A stretch of DNA of 32,484 nt from JBOGWP01 sp050693875. Lineage in GTDB: Bacteria > Actinomycetota > CADDZG01 > JAHWKV01 > JBOGWP01. The stretch spans positions 1 through 32,484 of the forward strand of contig JBOGWP010000101.1 of NCBI GenBank assembly GCA_050693875.1, given 5' to 3'. The translations under genes and the position numbers were made by a program. The notes under the pieces are model-generated. The model made no database searches and was not told the DNA's origin. It saw nothing but the letters and a program-made list of their open reading frames with translations. Every line of letters begins with the position of its first letter. The first letter of the stretch is position 1. This document shows positions 1-8,202 of the stretch, piece by piece.

Positions 1-2532
1 CGCGTCGTTGGCTTCTGCCAGCCAGCCGCTCACCGACTCGCGCAGCGCGGCGGATGCCTGGGCCACCCACGGGGCCACCTGCGCCGCGTGGGCGAGCCGG
101 GAGCGCAGTCCGGCAAGCGCTGCGGCCTGGCGCCGTGCGCGCTCGAGGCCTCCCGCGAGCGCTTCCCGGCGCTCCGCCGACATCCGCCGGCGCTCCGAGG
201 CGCGGGCGGCCTCGAGCCGGACCGCGTCGTAGGCGGCCGTCGCCTCCTCGAGCCGCGCGCGCGCCGACGCGTGCTCCTCCTGCAGGCGCTCGAGGTCCTC
301 GGCGACCCGCTCGATTGCCGCTGCCGCATCCGGCAGCGCCCGTTCCGATGCTTCGATGCGGGCGCGCAGCGCGACCTCCGAGCCCGCCGCTCGTTGCGTC
401 GCCTCCTCCACGGCCTGCTGCTCGCGCTCGAGGCCGTGCAGGTCGCGTTCGATCGACGTCATCGCCTCTGCCGCCGCCTCCAGGGATGCGTCGAGATCGT
501 TGAGCCGGCCGGCAGCCTCGGCACGGCGGCGCTCGGCATCGGCCGTGCGTTCCTCCACTGACGAGAGGGCCGCCGCCGCCTCACATCGGAGGCGCTCGGC
601 CTCTGCCGCGCGAGCAGCCGCATCTGGTGGGACCGAGACCAGCAACCGCCCCGACGCGAGCCCCCCATCCCGAGTCACGTACGAGAGCCCGGGACGGGCC
701 TCGGCCCACCGCGCGGCCTCGTGTGGTCCGGGAGCGAGGTAGACGCCCGAGAGGGCCGCCCGCACGGCGCGGTGGCGGGCCCGAACCGCCTCCGACAGCG
801 GGAGGGCATCGGGGTCCGTCACGGCATCCGGCCGGGCGATCAGGATCACCACCGAGTGCTCCTCCCCCGTCGAGACCACGACGCGTTCCGCCGCGGCGAG
901 GTCCTCCACGATCAGGACGCCGCCGAGCGGCCCGGCCACCGCTTCGAGCGCGGTGCGAAACTCCGCGTCGGGCTCGACCAGATCGCTCAACACGCCGACC
1001 ACGCCTTCGAGACCGAGCTCCGCGACCCGGCGCGCCTCCTCCGGGGATCCCTCGAGCCTGGCCTGGACCGTTGCGGCGCGTGCCACCACCTCGCGCTCCG
1101 CGGCATGCAGCCCGGCCAGGGCGGCCTCTCGCGCCTCCGCCAGCCGGCGAACCTCCTCCTCGCCGGCGGCCAGCGACCCGGCGAGCGGAGGCTCCGCCGT
1201 CTCCAGGCTTTCGAGACGCCGACGGGCCTCGTCGAGGCGCCTCTCGGCTTCATCGCGCGCACGCGCAATCGTCTCCGTGCGCTTGCGCAGGCGACCGTGC
1301 TCCGTCTCGGCCGACGCAAGCGAGGTGCGCAGCGCGGAGAGATCGCCCCGCAGGCGCACCTCCGCTGCCACCGCCTCGCGGTGCGACGCCAACAACGGAT
1401 CGAGCCTGCCGTGCGACTCCGCGATCGCCTGGTCCGCCGCGTCGAGCGATGAGCGGAGCGCGGCGGCTTCCTCGGCGGCGTCCCGCCCGCGTTGCGCAGC
1501 GTCCTCGACCTGCAGCTCCGCCTGGGCCAGCTCCCGTTCGATCGCCTCGACCCGCGCACGGCCGCGATCGTCGGAGGACGACGCCATCTCGGCGGCGAAC
1601 GTCCGGCCGCGCTCGTCTGCCAGCCGGGCGAGAGCGGCAAGCCGATCCCCGGCGCTCCCGAGCGCCCATGCCGCCTCCCGGCGCCGGTAGCCCCGCTCGG
1701 CGGCGGCCATCCGACGCGCCTCGGTATCGGCGAGGTCCTGCTCGATGGCACGCAGACGCTCCTCCTGCCGGCGGAGGGGGGCGTCGAGGTCGACGGCTCC
1801 TCCGGGCCCCAGGCGTTCCCGGACCGCGGCGAGCTCGCGCGCCGTCTGGACATGGCGGAGACGCGACAGCTCGCCGGCAAGGGTGGCATGCCGCTTCGCC
1901 ACCTCGGCCTGCTCGCGAAGCGGGCGAAGGTGCCGTCGCACCTCCGAGAGCATGTCGGAGACGCGGCCGAGGTTGGCCTCGGCTCCGGCAATCCTCCGCA
2001 GTGCCCGCTCACGGCGCCGCCGATGCTTGGCGACCCCGGCGGCCTCCTCGATGAAGCCGCGGAGCGCCATGTGGTCGGCGGTCAGGATGGCGTCGAGCTG
2101 CCCCTGCCCGATGATCGTGTGCTGCTCGCGTCCGATGCCGGTGTCGGAGAGCAGCTCCTGGATGTCGAGGAGCCGGCACGGCGCGCCGTTCATCCGGTAC
2201 CCGCTCTCGCCCGAGCGGAACAGCATCCGGGCGATCGTCACCTCGGAGAACTCGACCGGCAGCAGCCTTGCGGAGTTGTCGACCGTCAGCGAGACCTCGG
2301 CCACCGCGAGGGCCGGCCGCAATCGCGAGCCGGCGAAGATCACGTCGTCCATACGGCCGCCCCGCAACGCGCGCGGTCCCTGCTCGCCGAGCACCCACGA
2401 GATCGCGTCGACGATGTTCGACTTGCCGGAGCCGTTGGGACCGACCACGACGGTGATCCCGGGCTCGAGCTCGAGGACGGTCTTGTCGGCGAACGACTTG
2501 AAGCCCCGCAGGACCAGAGTGCGGAGGAACAT
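1..2532 (-). CDS. smc: Chromosome segregation ATPase SMC, C-terminus beyond window
   Basis: This is the large coiled-coil ATPase that, with ScpA/ScpB, loads on and organises the chromosome. The frame is open from ATG at 2532 to the left edge (844 codons), and an in-frame TAA lies 18 bases upstream of the ATG. The N-terminus has the SMC head start (MFLRTLVLRGFKSFADKT), Walker A GPNGSGKS at residues 31-38 and the WVLGEQG motif just after it. It also has IGQGQLDAIL and the EEAAGVAKH stretch that leads into the first coiled coil. A hinge follows at about residues 505-620 (GVVGVLSDLVEP onward, VTRDGG near its end), and then the return coiled coil. The C-terminal signature motif and Walker B lie outside the window; a full SMC is about 1150-1200 residues. 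It is the last visible gene of the housekeeping run, but a degraded island separates it from mutM. No strong ribosome binding site is seen. Confidence 0.97.
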   Translation of the reverse strand, partial: MFLRTLVLRGFKSFADKTVLELEPGITVVVGPNGSGKSNIVDAISWVLGEQGPRALRGGRMDDVIFAGSRLRPALAVAEVSLTVDNSARLLPVEFSEVTIARMLFRSGESGYRMNGAPCRLLDIQELLSDTGIGREQHTIIGQGQLDAILTADHMALRGFIEEAAGVAKHRRRRERALRRIAGAEANLGRVSDMLSEVRRHLRPLREQAEVAKRHATLAGELSRLRHVQTARELAAVRERLGPGGAVDLDAPLRRQEERLRAIEQDLADTEARRMAAAERGYRRREAAWALGSAGDRLAALARLADERGRTFAAEMASSSDDRGRARVEAIERELAQAELQVEDAAQRGRDAAEEAAALRSSLDAADQAIAESHGRLDPLLASHREAVAAEVRLRGDLSALRTSLASAETEHGRLRKRTETIARARDEAERRLDEARRRLESLETAEPPLAGSLAAGEEEVRRLAEAREAALAGLHAAEREVVARAATVQARLEGSPEEARRVAELGLEGVVGVLSDLVEPDAEFRTALEAVAGPLGGVLIVEDLAAAERVVVSTGEEHSVVILIARPDAVTDPDALPLSEAVRARHRAVRAALSGVYLAPGPHEAARWAEARPGLSYVTRDGGLASGRLLVSVPPDAAARAAEAERLRCEAAAALSSVEERTADAERRRAEAAGRLNDLDASLEAAAEAMTSIERDLHGLEREQQAVEEATQRAAGSEVALRARIEASERALPDAAAAIERVAEDLERLQEEHASARARLEEATAAYDAVRLEAARASERRRMSAERREALAGGLERARRQAAALAGLRSRLAHAAQVAPWVAQASAALRESVSGWLAEANDA

Positions 2533-2571
2533 GAGGTTGGCCGGATGTTAGCAAAGGGTTCGGCGGGACCC

Positions 2572-2693
2572 GTGGATTGCCGCTTGCCCGGCTCCGGCGA
2601 TGCGGCGCCATGAAATCGGGGGGTCGTCGGGGGAACTCCCCCGCCTGTACCCGTGGATTGCCGCTTGCCCGGCTCCGGCGATGCGGCGCCATG
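2572..2693. repeat. Dispersed hairpin repeat, cluster A (two cores, one spacer)
   Basis: Two identical 41-bp cores (2572-2612 and 2653-2693) flank a 40-bp spacer. Each core can fold into a hairpin: GCCGC and TTGCC pair with GGCGA and GCGGC, with one bulged T. The spacer has its own perfect hairpin, CGGGGG-AACT-CCCCCG. A second cluster lies at 5017-5133. In the minus direction a core reads CGCCGCATCGCCGGAGCCGG followed by GCAAGCGGCAATCC. That resembles the very widespread bacterial palindromic repeats ending in GGNAATCC. No REP-associated transposase (RAYT) gene is visible nearby. Confidence 0.9.
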
Positions 2694-2700
2694 CAACCCC

Positions 2701-3025
2701 CTCTGCCGCTGGATGCGGAAGCCGAGAAACTCGAAGCCCTCGTCTATGAGAGACGCTCGTCTTCGTCTCCGACAGGCGCAGGCCCATCGGTCGAAGCACC
2801 TTCGCTGCTTCCTCCCGAAGCTCCTCGGCGTGCACTCGAGTACCCGCTACCAAGGGCACCCAGTCGTAAAGCGGACGAGGCGGTAGGTGGCGTGGCCCTT
2901 GCGCCGCCGGTAGCTTCGATCGTCGGAGTCGCCCATCGCCCCCCAGGCCTCGGCGAAGTGATCGTCCAGGACGAGAGGGCTACGTTGGCAAGCAGCGGTG
3001 ACCCCCCTCCTGCCCGTTGCGCCAA
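2701..3025 (-). pseudogene. Group II intron reverse transcriptase/maturase fragment, dead
   Basis: Pieces of a group II intron-encoded reverse transcriptase can be read in order on the minus strand, but in three frames. They are GGGSPLLANVALS (about 3013-2975), then LDDHFAEAWGAMGDSDDRSY through RRRKGHATYRLVR, then VPLVAGTRVHAEELREEA with RPMGLRLSETKTSVSH, then IDEGFEFLGFRIQRQRG. At least three indels separate them. The catalytic YADD box is reduced to Y-D-W, so the enzyme could not work even if frames were repaired. The N-terminal RT motifs and the maturase (X) and endonuclease domains are missing. The fragment stops at repeat cluster A, as if that repeat or a deletion at it removed the rest. 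No intron RNA domains V/VI were recognised. Family assignment rests on the recalled order of conserved motifs and is fairly secure. Confidence 0.85.
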
Positions 3026-3063
3026 CTAGAGCAAAACTCTCCCTCTCTCAGAGGGGCAACCGG

Positions 3064-3519
3064 TCAGCTCGAAATATAGGCGAGTGTCCGTCGGATCAGC
3101 AGAGCGGGCGCGCTCCATTCCCCTGCACCTGAAAGTCGTGATCCCGGGGGACCCGAAGCGGTCCCGGCTGTCCTCACGAACCTCCACCGACCCCGTGAGA
3201 TTACCCGCAATTCATACACAATCGGGTCACCCTCTTGCGTGAGGCGCGTGGTAGAGAAGTGCGCACGGCGTCCTGATTGATAAGCACTCCATAAGCACTC
3301 CCTCGCTTCATAGCCGCTTCTTGAAGCACTCGCCTCGCGACCACAGTTGACCCCATACTTGCCACGACACCCGGCGAGGATGGTTGTCACTCCAGCTAAG
3401 GCGATCACGAGAAGCCGTCGCGCTCGAGGACCCCGCGTAGTTGCACGCGTCTCGGAGTTAGGGGCGACGAATCGTGAACCGGTCTTCATCGTTCGAAGTC
3501 CGGAGAGCTTGGTGTGCAA
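3064..3519 (-). CDS. Putative lipoprotein, probably frameshifted near its C-terminus
   Basis: The reading frame gives 151 residues. A basic stretch and hydrophobic segment (RRLLVIALAGVTTILAGC) end in a lipobox, so the product is predicted to be anchored to the outer face of the membrane by its cysteine. The body (ECLWSAYQSGRRAHFSTTR, then EGDPIVYELRV) resembles small actinobacterial lipoproteins of the DUF4362 kind, though that match is from memory. After WRFV at about 3175 the frame loses sense. The neighbouring frame then reads REDSRDRFGSPGITTFRC and runs to a TAG at 3026, which looks like the true C-terminus. One missing base restores it. The start may be ATG 3519 or ATG 3489. G+C is lower here than in the flanks, consistent with an acquired island. 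Function unknown. Confidence 0.6.
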   Translation of the reverse strand: MHTKLSGLRTMKTGSRFVAPNSETRATTRGPRARRLLVIALAGVTTILAGCRGKYGVNCGREASASRSGYEARECLWSAYQSGRRAHFSTTRLTQEGDPIVYELRVISRGRWRFVRTAGTASGPPGSRLSGAGEWSAPALLIRRTLAYISS

Positions 3520-3649
3520 GTGCCGGCTCGATGAATGATAGACGGTCGGATTTGAAGACTCAACGCTTTGTCCACAGTTTTAGGGGTGCACCGTCCCCGG
3601 CGCGCCCCTTAGAGTGCGTGTTAAGCTCCCCTCCCCAGTAAGTCCATTG

Positions 3650-4138
3650 TTACCGCCTGATGCTCGCTACCTCCCCGCGGGCGGCGGCCTGGGCGGCAAC
3701 CTCCAGCAGCTGAAGAAAGTGCTCCATAGCCCATCCCTCCACCTCGTTGACGAGGGGATCGCCACCAGAAGGTCCTACAAGGCGATCGCCCCTAATCAGG
3801 AATCGGCTTTGAGAGTAGTTGCGTCCTGGCTCTTTAGCGAAAAGGAAATAGAATCCCCTGTCCCCGGTCCTCGACGCCGGGAATCCTTCGATCTCAAGCC
3901 CGTAACCTGTTTCCTCTAGTAACACCGTTTCGCCCGCTACAAAACCTCGAAACACACGCTCAACCCAAATTGTCACAGCCCGAAATTGGAGGGCCTCCTC
4001 ACCCTCACCAACGCTCCTACCCGGCCTGGTGTCGACGACTCGGCCCTGAACAAGGGCATCCGAGGATGCAACCATCTCTGGCAAGCTGCCGAAGTGCCAG
4101 CGATCCTGGACAGAGGCCGGGGGAAACTGCAACTCCAA
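3650..4138 (-). CDS. Conserved hypothetical protein, signal peptide not found
   Basis: The coding look is convincing: SLPEMVASSDALVQGRVVD, then AVTIWVERVFRG, GETVLLEETGYG and GDRGFYFLFAKEPGRNY. The pattern (a 'pathway of doubt' segment about a substance being at risk of emission, beta-rich body) resembles small secreted proteins of actinobacteria whose role is unknown. Relatives usually begin with a signal peptide. Here the first start is TTG 4138, the frame is open upstream to a TAG at 4247-4249, and no hydrophobic leader or good ribosome binding site is present. The 5' end may therefore be lost or frameshifted. The gene sits between the lipoprotein and the IS630 remnant, in the low-G+C part of the island. 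I do not assign a function. Confidence 0.55.
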   Translation of the reverse strand: MELQFPPASVQDRWHFGSLPEMVASSDALVQGRVVDTRPGRSVGEGEEALQFRAVTIWVERVFRGFVAGETVLLEETGYGLEIEGFPASRTGDRGFYFLFAKEPGRNYSQSRFLIRGDRLVGPSGGDPLVNEVEGWAMEHFLQLLEVAAQAAARGEVASIRR

Positions 4139-4339
4139 TGGAGATGGCTCACCTGCCCAGGGAGGCGATCGACCGTCGGAGGAGCCATGGTAGACTTCTG
4201 TTTCGCAGATGAGAAGGGTGCTGACACCACCGTTCCTTTGGGGATGCTAGCACCACTTAACCATCGCCCTATCGGACTTGCAGTCCCATTCCTAGTGTCC
4301 TGACGCGTTAGTTCGTCGCGAATGTGGTGTGCTTGCGGC

Positions 4340-5018
4340 ATGCCTTCCACATCAACGCGCGACACGCCGCGCCCTCGGGGCCGGCACAAGGCAGAACTGG
4401 CCATGAGCGACGAAGAACGGTTCCTTTCTCGAGCGTCTGGCCAAGCGACGCAAGACCTCCCAGGCTCTCGCGTTGCGGGCTCGCACCATCCTGGAGTGTG
4501 CGACCGGCGCGGCCAACGGCGAAGTGGCTGATCGGTTGCACGTGGATCAAGCGACCGTGGGCAGGTGGCGGCGGCGTTTCGTCGCCAAGGGCGTGAACGG
4601 GCTTCTCGCTGAGCCCCGTCCGGGAGCGCCTCGCAAGATCAGCGACGACAAATTGGGAGCGTTGATCGTCAAGACCTTGGAGCACAAGCCCAAGAATGCC
4701 ACCCACTGGTCGACGCGTTCGCTGGCCAAGGCGGTGGGGCTGAACCAGACCGCGGTGACTCGCATCTGGCAGGCGTTCGGGCTGCGGCCGTGGCGGGCGG
4801 AGAGCGTCAAGCTGTCCACCGACCCTCTGTTCATCGACAAAGTGCGCGATGTCGTGGGCCTGTACCTCGACCCGCCAGAGCGGGCAGTGGTGCTGTCGGT
4901 GAGAAGTCCCAGATTCAGGCGCTCAACCGGGCTCAGGCCATCCTGCCCTTGCTGCCGGGCACGCCCGATCGGCGAAGCCACCACTACCTCCGTCACGGCA
5001 CCACGAGCCTGTTCGCCG
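4340..5018 (+). mobile_element. IS630-family transposase remnant, frameshifted and truncated
   Basis: The N-terminal helix-turn-helix part of an IS630-type transposase is clear: RPRGRHKAELAMSDEER, then LERLAKRRKTSQALALRART, ECATGAANGEVADRLHVDQ, GRWRRRF and GLLAEPRPGAPRKISDDK. ATG 4340 is the likely start. A frameshift lies near 4430, between SDEER and LERLAK. A second indel, apparently 4 missing bases near 4900 between VVLSV and EKSQIQALNRAQ, removes the first catalytic Asp of the DDE triad (family motif VDEKSQ). Coding sense ends at RHGTTSLFA, where repeat cluster B begins, so the rest of the catalytic domain is absent. A possible left end starts at the TA at 4293-4294 (TAGTGTCCTGACGCGTTAG), but no right end exists to compare. 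The element cannot move by itself. Confidence 0.88.
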
Positions 5019-5133
5019 GGGGGGGTCGTCGGGGAACTCCCCCGCCTGTACCCGTGGATTGCCGCTTGCCCGGCTCCGGCGATACGGCGCCATGAAACCG
5101 GGGGGTCGTCGGGGAGCTCCCCCGCCTGTACAC
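5017..5133. repeat. Dispersed hairpin repeat, cluster B
   Basis: This holds the same ~81-bp unit as cluster A, in the same orientation: a spacer arm from about 5017, a 41-bp core at 5054-5094 (one mismatch, GATACGG for GATGCGG) and a second spacer to about 5130. The spacer hairpin is kept in both copies, GGGGA-A-CTCCCC and GGGGAGCTCCCC-like. The cluster begins where the IS630 reading frame is cut off and ends about 85 bp before the ribosome binding site of the cupredoxin-like gene. Clusters A and B are direct repeats about 2.4 kb apart that bracket the degraded island. Confidence 0.9.
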
Positions 5134-5223
5134 GGTGCGCCATCCCTGGGGGGCGACGGGGGGCTCCGGTCATCGTCCGGCGCGCCCCCGGCGCGACAAG
5201 CTGGCACGGAAAGGAGCGATGGA

Positions 5224-6095
5224 ATGGCGAAGGGAACCCTGGTTCGGCTCGTTTGCGGTCTCGTCCTCGCGATGCTCGCCCTCTCTGCGTGCGCCCGCGA
5301 CCAGAAGACCGAGCCGAAGGCCGAGGCGGAGATTCAGAAGGTGGAGTTCACCGCCTCCGAGTACAGGTTCGAGGGGCCGGCGTCGGTCAAGGCGGGCCTC
5401 AGCTCGTTCTCGTTGAGGAACGAAGGCAAGGAAGGCCATATGGCCGGGTTCATGAAGCTGAACACCGGCGTAACCCTCCAGCAGCTTCTCGACCAGGCCA
5501 AGGCCACCCGGCCACCCGATGCCGCGGTCTTCCGCAACGCCTCTCCCCATGGAGGGCTGAGTGCGAAGCCGGGAAGTCGACCAAGGTCGTCCAGCGTCTG
5601 GAGGAGGGCGACTACTTCCTGATCTGCTTCGTTCCGTCCCCGGACGGCACCTCGCACTTCCTCAAGGGCATGATTCGCGAACTCAAGGTCGAGGGCACCG
5701 CCCCGGCGGCGAGCGAGCCGAAGACCAACGGCACGATCACCTTGCAGGACTTCTCCATTACCCTCCCGGACGCGGCCAAGACGGGGAAGGGCACCTTCAG
5801 GGTGGTCAACAACGGACCCCAGCCGCACGAGACGCAGCTGCTGAGGCTGCTACCCGGAAAGACCGCCGCGGACTTCCAGGCATTCGTCCAGGCAGCCGCG
5901 TCCGGCCAACCTCCCGGCCCGCCTCCGGTGGTGGAGGCCGGCGGGATGACCGTGCTTCCGCCGGGAGCTCATGCATTTGCCTTCTTCGACCTCGAGCCCG
6001 GGAACTACATCGCAGTCTGCTTCGTCCCGGACCCCACGAAGAACGGCATGCCGCACCTTGCGGAAGGGATGGTCACCCCCTTCACGGTCTCTTAA
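5224..6095 (+). CDS. Two-domain cupredoxin-like lipoprotein, one frameshift
   Basis: ATG 5224 follows AAGGAG (5211-5216). The product starts with a lipoprotein signal peptide (MAKGTLVRLVCGLVLAMLAL, then SAC). Two similar halves follow. Half one has FTASEYRFEGPASVKAG, EGHMAGFMKL and ICFVPSPDGTSHFLKGM. Half two has ITLQDFSITLP, QPHETQLLRLLPGK and VCFVPDPTKNGMPHLAEGM. Each carries an early His and a Cys...His...Met arrangement like a type 1 copper site, so it is probably an exported copper-binding or electron-transfer protein; this is inference from motif spacing. The frame changes between NASPHGG and AGKSTKVVQRLEEGDYF, near 5550-5570. The total span of 872 bases fits one missing base. It could be a sequencing error or a recent mutation. 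It precedes apgM by 25 bases, but a functional link is doubtful. Confidence 0.75.
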
Positions 6096-6120
6096 CCTCC
6101 CCGGCGGGTACAGTCTGAGC

Positions 6121-7323
6121 GTGCACGACATCGTCCCGCGCCTCGCCGTCGACGCCTCGACGAAGATCGTCCTGGTCGTCATGGACGGCCTAGGCGGCTT
6201 CCGGTCCGACGAGCGCGGGTCGGAGCTGCATGCCGCGAGGACGCCGAACCTCGACCGCCTCGCAGCCGAGGGGTCGTCGGGCCTCCAGCATCCGGTCGGC
6301 CCCGGGATAACGCCCGGATCGGGGGCCGGGCACCTCGCCCTCTTCGGCTACGACCCGCTGGTCCACGAGCTCGGCCGGGGGGCGCTGTCCGCTGCCGGTG
6401 TCGGCTTCGAGCTGAAGCCGGGCGACGTCGCCGCCCGGGTCAACTTCTGCACGCTCGACCCGGCGGGCCTCGTCGTCGACCGCCGGGCCGGCCGCCTGTC
6501 CACCGAGGAGAACGAGCGGCTGTGCAAGCTCATCCGGACCTCGCTCGACCTCGGCGGACGGGCCGAGGCCTTCCTCGTGACCGAGCGCGACCACCGGGCC
6601 CTGCTCGTGCTGCGCGGCGAGGGTGGCCTCTCCCCGCGCATCGCCGATACCGACCCCCAGGTCGCCGGCGTCCCCCCGTACGAGCCCCGGGCGCTGGCAC
6701 CCGAGGCGGAGCACACCGCGGCGCTTCTCAAGGACCTCCTCGAGCAGGTGCGGGGTGCGCTGCACGGCGAGTTCGCCAACTTCATCCTGCTGCGCGGCTT
6801 CGACACGCTCCGGGAACTGCCATCCTTCTCGGCACGGTATCGCCTGCGCGCCCTCGGGGTTGCCGGCTACCCGATGTACGTGGGCATCGCCCGCCTCCTC
6901 GGCATGGACGCCACCGAGGTCGGGACCCAGTTCGACGAGGTCGTCGCGAGCGCCGAGAACGCATGGGGCAGGTACGACTTCTTCTTCCTGCACCACAAGG
7001 CGACCGACTCGGCGGGCGAGGACGGCGACTTCGACCGCAAGGTCGCGGCGATCGAGGGGGTCGACGCCCAGCTCTCTCGAATCGCAGCCCTCGAGCCCGA
7101 GGTGATCTGCGTCACGGGCGACCATGCCACCCCGAGCCAGCTCCGGGCCCACTCCTGGCACCCGGTTCCCTTCGTCATGCGCGGCCCGAACGTGGGCATC
7201 GACGCCGTCTCCACCTTCGACGAGGAGGCGGCCATGGCAGGCGGGCTCGGGTCGCGTCTCGGCAAGGAGCTGATTGGGCTGATGCTTGCGGCCGCAGGCC
7301 GCTTGGCGAAGTACGGAGCCTGA
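6121..7323 (+). CDS. apgM: 2,3-bisphosphoglycerate-independent phosphoglycerate mutase, archaeal type
   Basis: The enzyme interconverts 3- and 2-phosphoglycerate in glycolysis and gluconeogenesis. GTG 6121 gives 400 residues, the normal size for the ApgM/alkaline-phosphatase-like family. Metal- and phosphate-binding motifs are intact: VVMDGLGG near the start, GITPGSGAGHLALFGYDP with the serine that takes the phosphate, FLHHKATDSAGEDGDF, and VTGDHATPSQLRAHSWHPVP near the C-terminus. The ribosome binding site is weak, so GTG was chosen because the protein family begins close to this point. ApgM rather than GpmI or GpmA is common in archaea and some deep bacterial lineages. Together with the ATP-type pckA at 25945 it completes a PEP-proximal gluconeogenic pair within this window. 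Confidence 0.93.
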   Translation: MHDIVPRLAVDASTKIVLVVMDGLGGFRSDERGSELHAARTPNLDRLAAEGSSGLQHPVGPGITPGSGAGHLALFGYDPLVHELGRGALSAAGVGFELKPGDVAARVNFCTLDPAGLVVDRRAGRLSTEENERLCKLIRTSLDLGGRAEAFLVTERDHRALLVLRGEGGLSPRIADTDPQVAGVPPYEPRALAPEAEHTAALLKDLLEQVRGALHGEFANFILLRGFDTLRELPSFSARYRLRALGVAGYPMYVGIARLLGMDATEVGTQFDEVVASAENAWGRYDFFFLHHKATDSAGEDGDFDRKVAAIEGVDAQLSRIAALEPEVICVTGDHATPSQLRAHSWHPVPFVMRGPNVGIDAVSTFDEEAAMAGGLGSRLGKELIGLMLAAAGRLAKYGA

Positions 7324-7347
7324 GCCGGTGAGGGAGCGCGTCCCGGC

Positions 7348-7752
7348 GTGACGGACCTGAAGGCGCGCGCCCGCCGGATCTTCGCCGCCTTCGGCACCGG
7401 CGACACCAGCGGGCTGGACGAGGTCGTCGCGGAGGATTTCGTCGACCACACGCTGCCTCCCGGGCTGCCGGCGGGCCGGGAGGGGCTCGAGCAGCGCGTC
7501 AAGCTCTGGGCGACCGCGTTCTCCGGCGTGGAGGGAGAGATCCTCGCCGAGATCGAGGACGGCGACGTCGTCGTGGTCCGCAGCATCCTTCGCGGCGCCC
7601 ACACCGGGGAGTTCTCTGGGGTTCCCGGCAGCGGCAGGAGATTCGAGGTCGACGGCATCGACATCCTCCGGTTCGAGAACGGGAGAGCAGTCGAGCATTG
7701 GGGGCTGCTCGACCAGATGTCGCTCCTGATGCAGCTCGGGGCCATGGGATAG
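7348..7752 (+). CDS. SnoaL-like polyketide cyclase/ester cyclase fold protein
   Basis: This is a 134-residue NTF2-like protein starting at GTG 7348, with a purine-rich GAGGGAG upstream. Motifs typical of SnoaL-type proteins are visible: FVDHTLPPGLPAGREGLEQR, the GAHTGEFSGVPGSGRRFEV segment and DILRFENGRAVEHWGLLDQM at the end. In the family, the His/Asp/Glu residues line a hydrophobic pocket. Members cyclise polyketides or simply bind unknown small molecules, and most genomic copies have no known substrate. The gene is 24 bases after apgM and 11 bases before a second SnoaL-like gene, so the pair probably arose by duplication and is co-transcribed. Confidence 0.87.
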   Translation: MTDLKARARRIFAAFGTGDTSGLDEVVAEDFVDHTLPPGLPAGREGLEQRVKLWATAFSGVEGEILAEIEDGDVVVVRSILRGAHTGEFSGVPGSGRRFEVDGIDILRFENGRAVEHWGLLDQMSLLMQLGAMG

Positions 7753-7763
7753 GGAGGCGGGCG

Positions 7764-8195
7764 ATGCCGGCTGAGGACAACAAGCAGATCGTTCGCAAGA
7801 TCGAGGAGGCGTGGGCTGCCAACGACATCGATGCGCTCGACCAGCATTTCGCTCCGGACCTCCACAGCCATTCGGCGTCGCCCATGCTGCCTCCGGGCCT
7901 GGCCGGGGCCAAGATGGCCCACGCCGCCTCGTTGCAGTCCTTCCCGGACCGGCACATGATCGAGGGCCTGTACGGAGAGGGAGACCTCGTCGCGGTCCTG
8001 GACGAGGTTCCGCGCGACCAATCAAGGGGGGTTTCCGGCGTTCGGCGTCGCTCCGACGGGAATCCCGTCGACATCATGTCGATCAGCATCTACCGCCTCG
8101 AGGGCGGCAAGGTCGTGGAGCACTGGGGGCAGAACGACGTCCTGACCCTCCTGGCCCAGCTCGGCGTATTCGCCGCCCGGCCCCCCGCAGGGTTG
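7764..8195 (+). CDS. Second SnoaL-like protein, with local frameshifts
   Basis: ATG 7764 follows AGGGAGG. The start (MPAEDNKQIVRKIEEAWAAN) and the end (DIMSISIYRLEGGKVVEHWG, then LLAQLG) match the SnoaL pattern and the neighbour at 7348. Between them, from about 8017 to 8062, the main frame gives nonsense while the +1 frame gives TNQGGFPAFGVAPTG, the expected middle of the fold. This implies one extra base near 8017 and one missing base near 8062. The main frame also has no stop until 8570, deep in the opposite gene. The +1 frame stops with TGA at 8193-8195, so a further indel in the C-rich run near 8180 is likely. The end given here is that TGA. Confidence 0.7.
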
Positions 8196-8202
8196 ACGCG
8201 CC

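Noticed and set aside
6190..8025. A 611-codon minus-strand frame opposite apgM and the SnoaL genes
   Set aside because: It is a shadow frame with low-complexity Arg/Gly/Glu composition. The plus-strand products have recognisable active sites.
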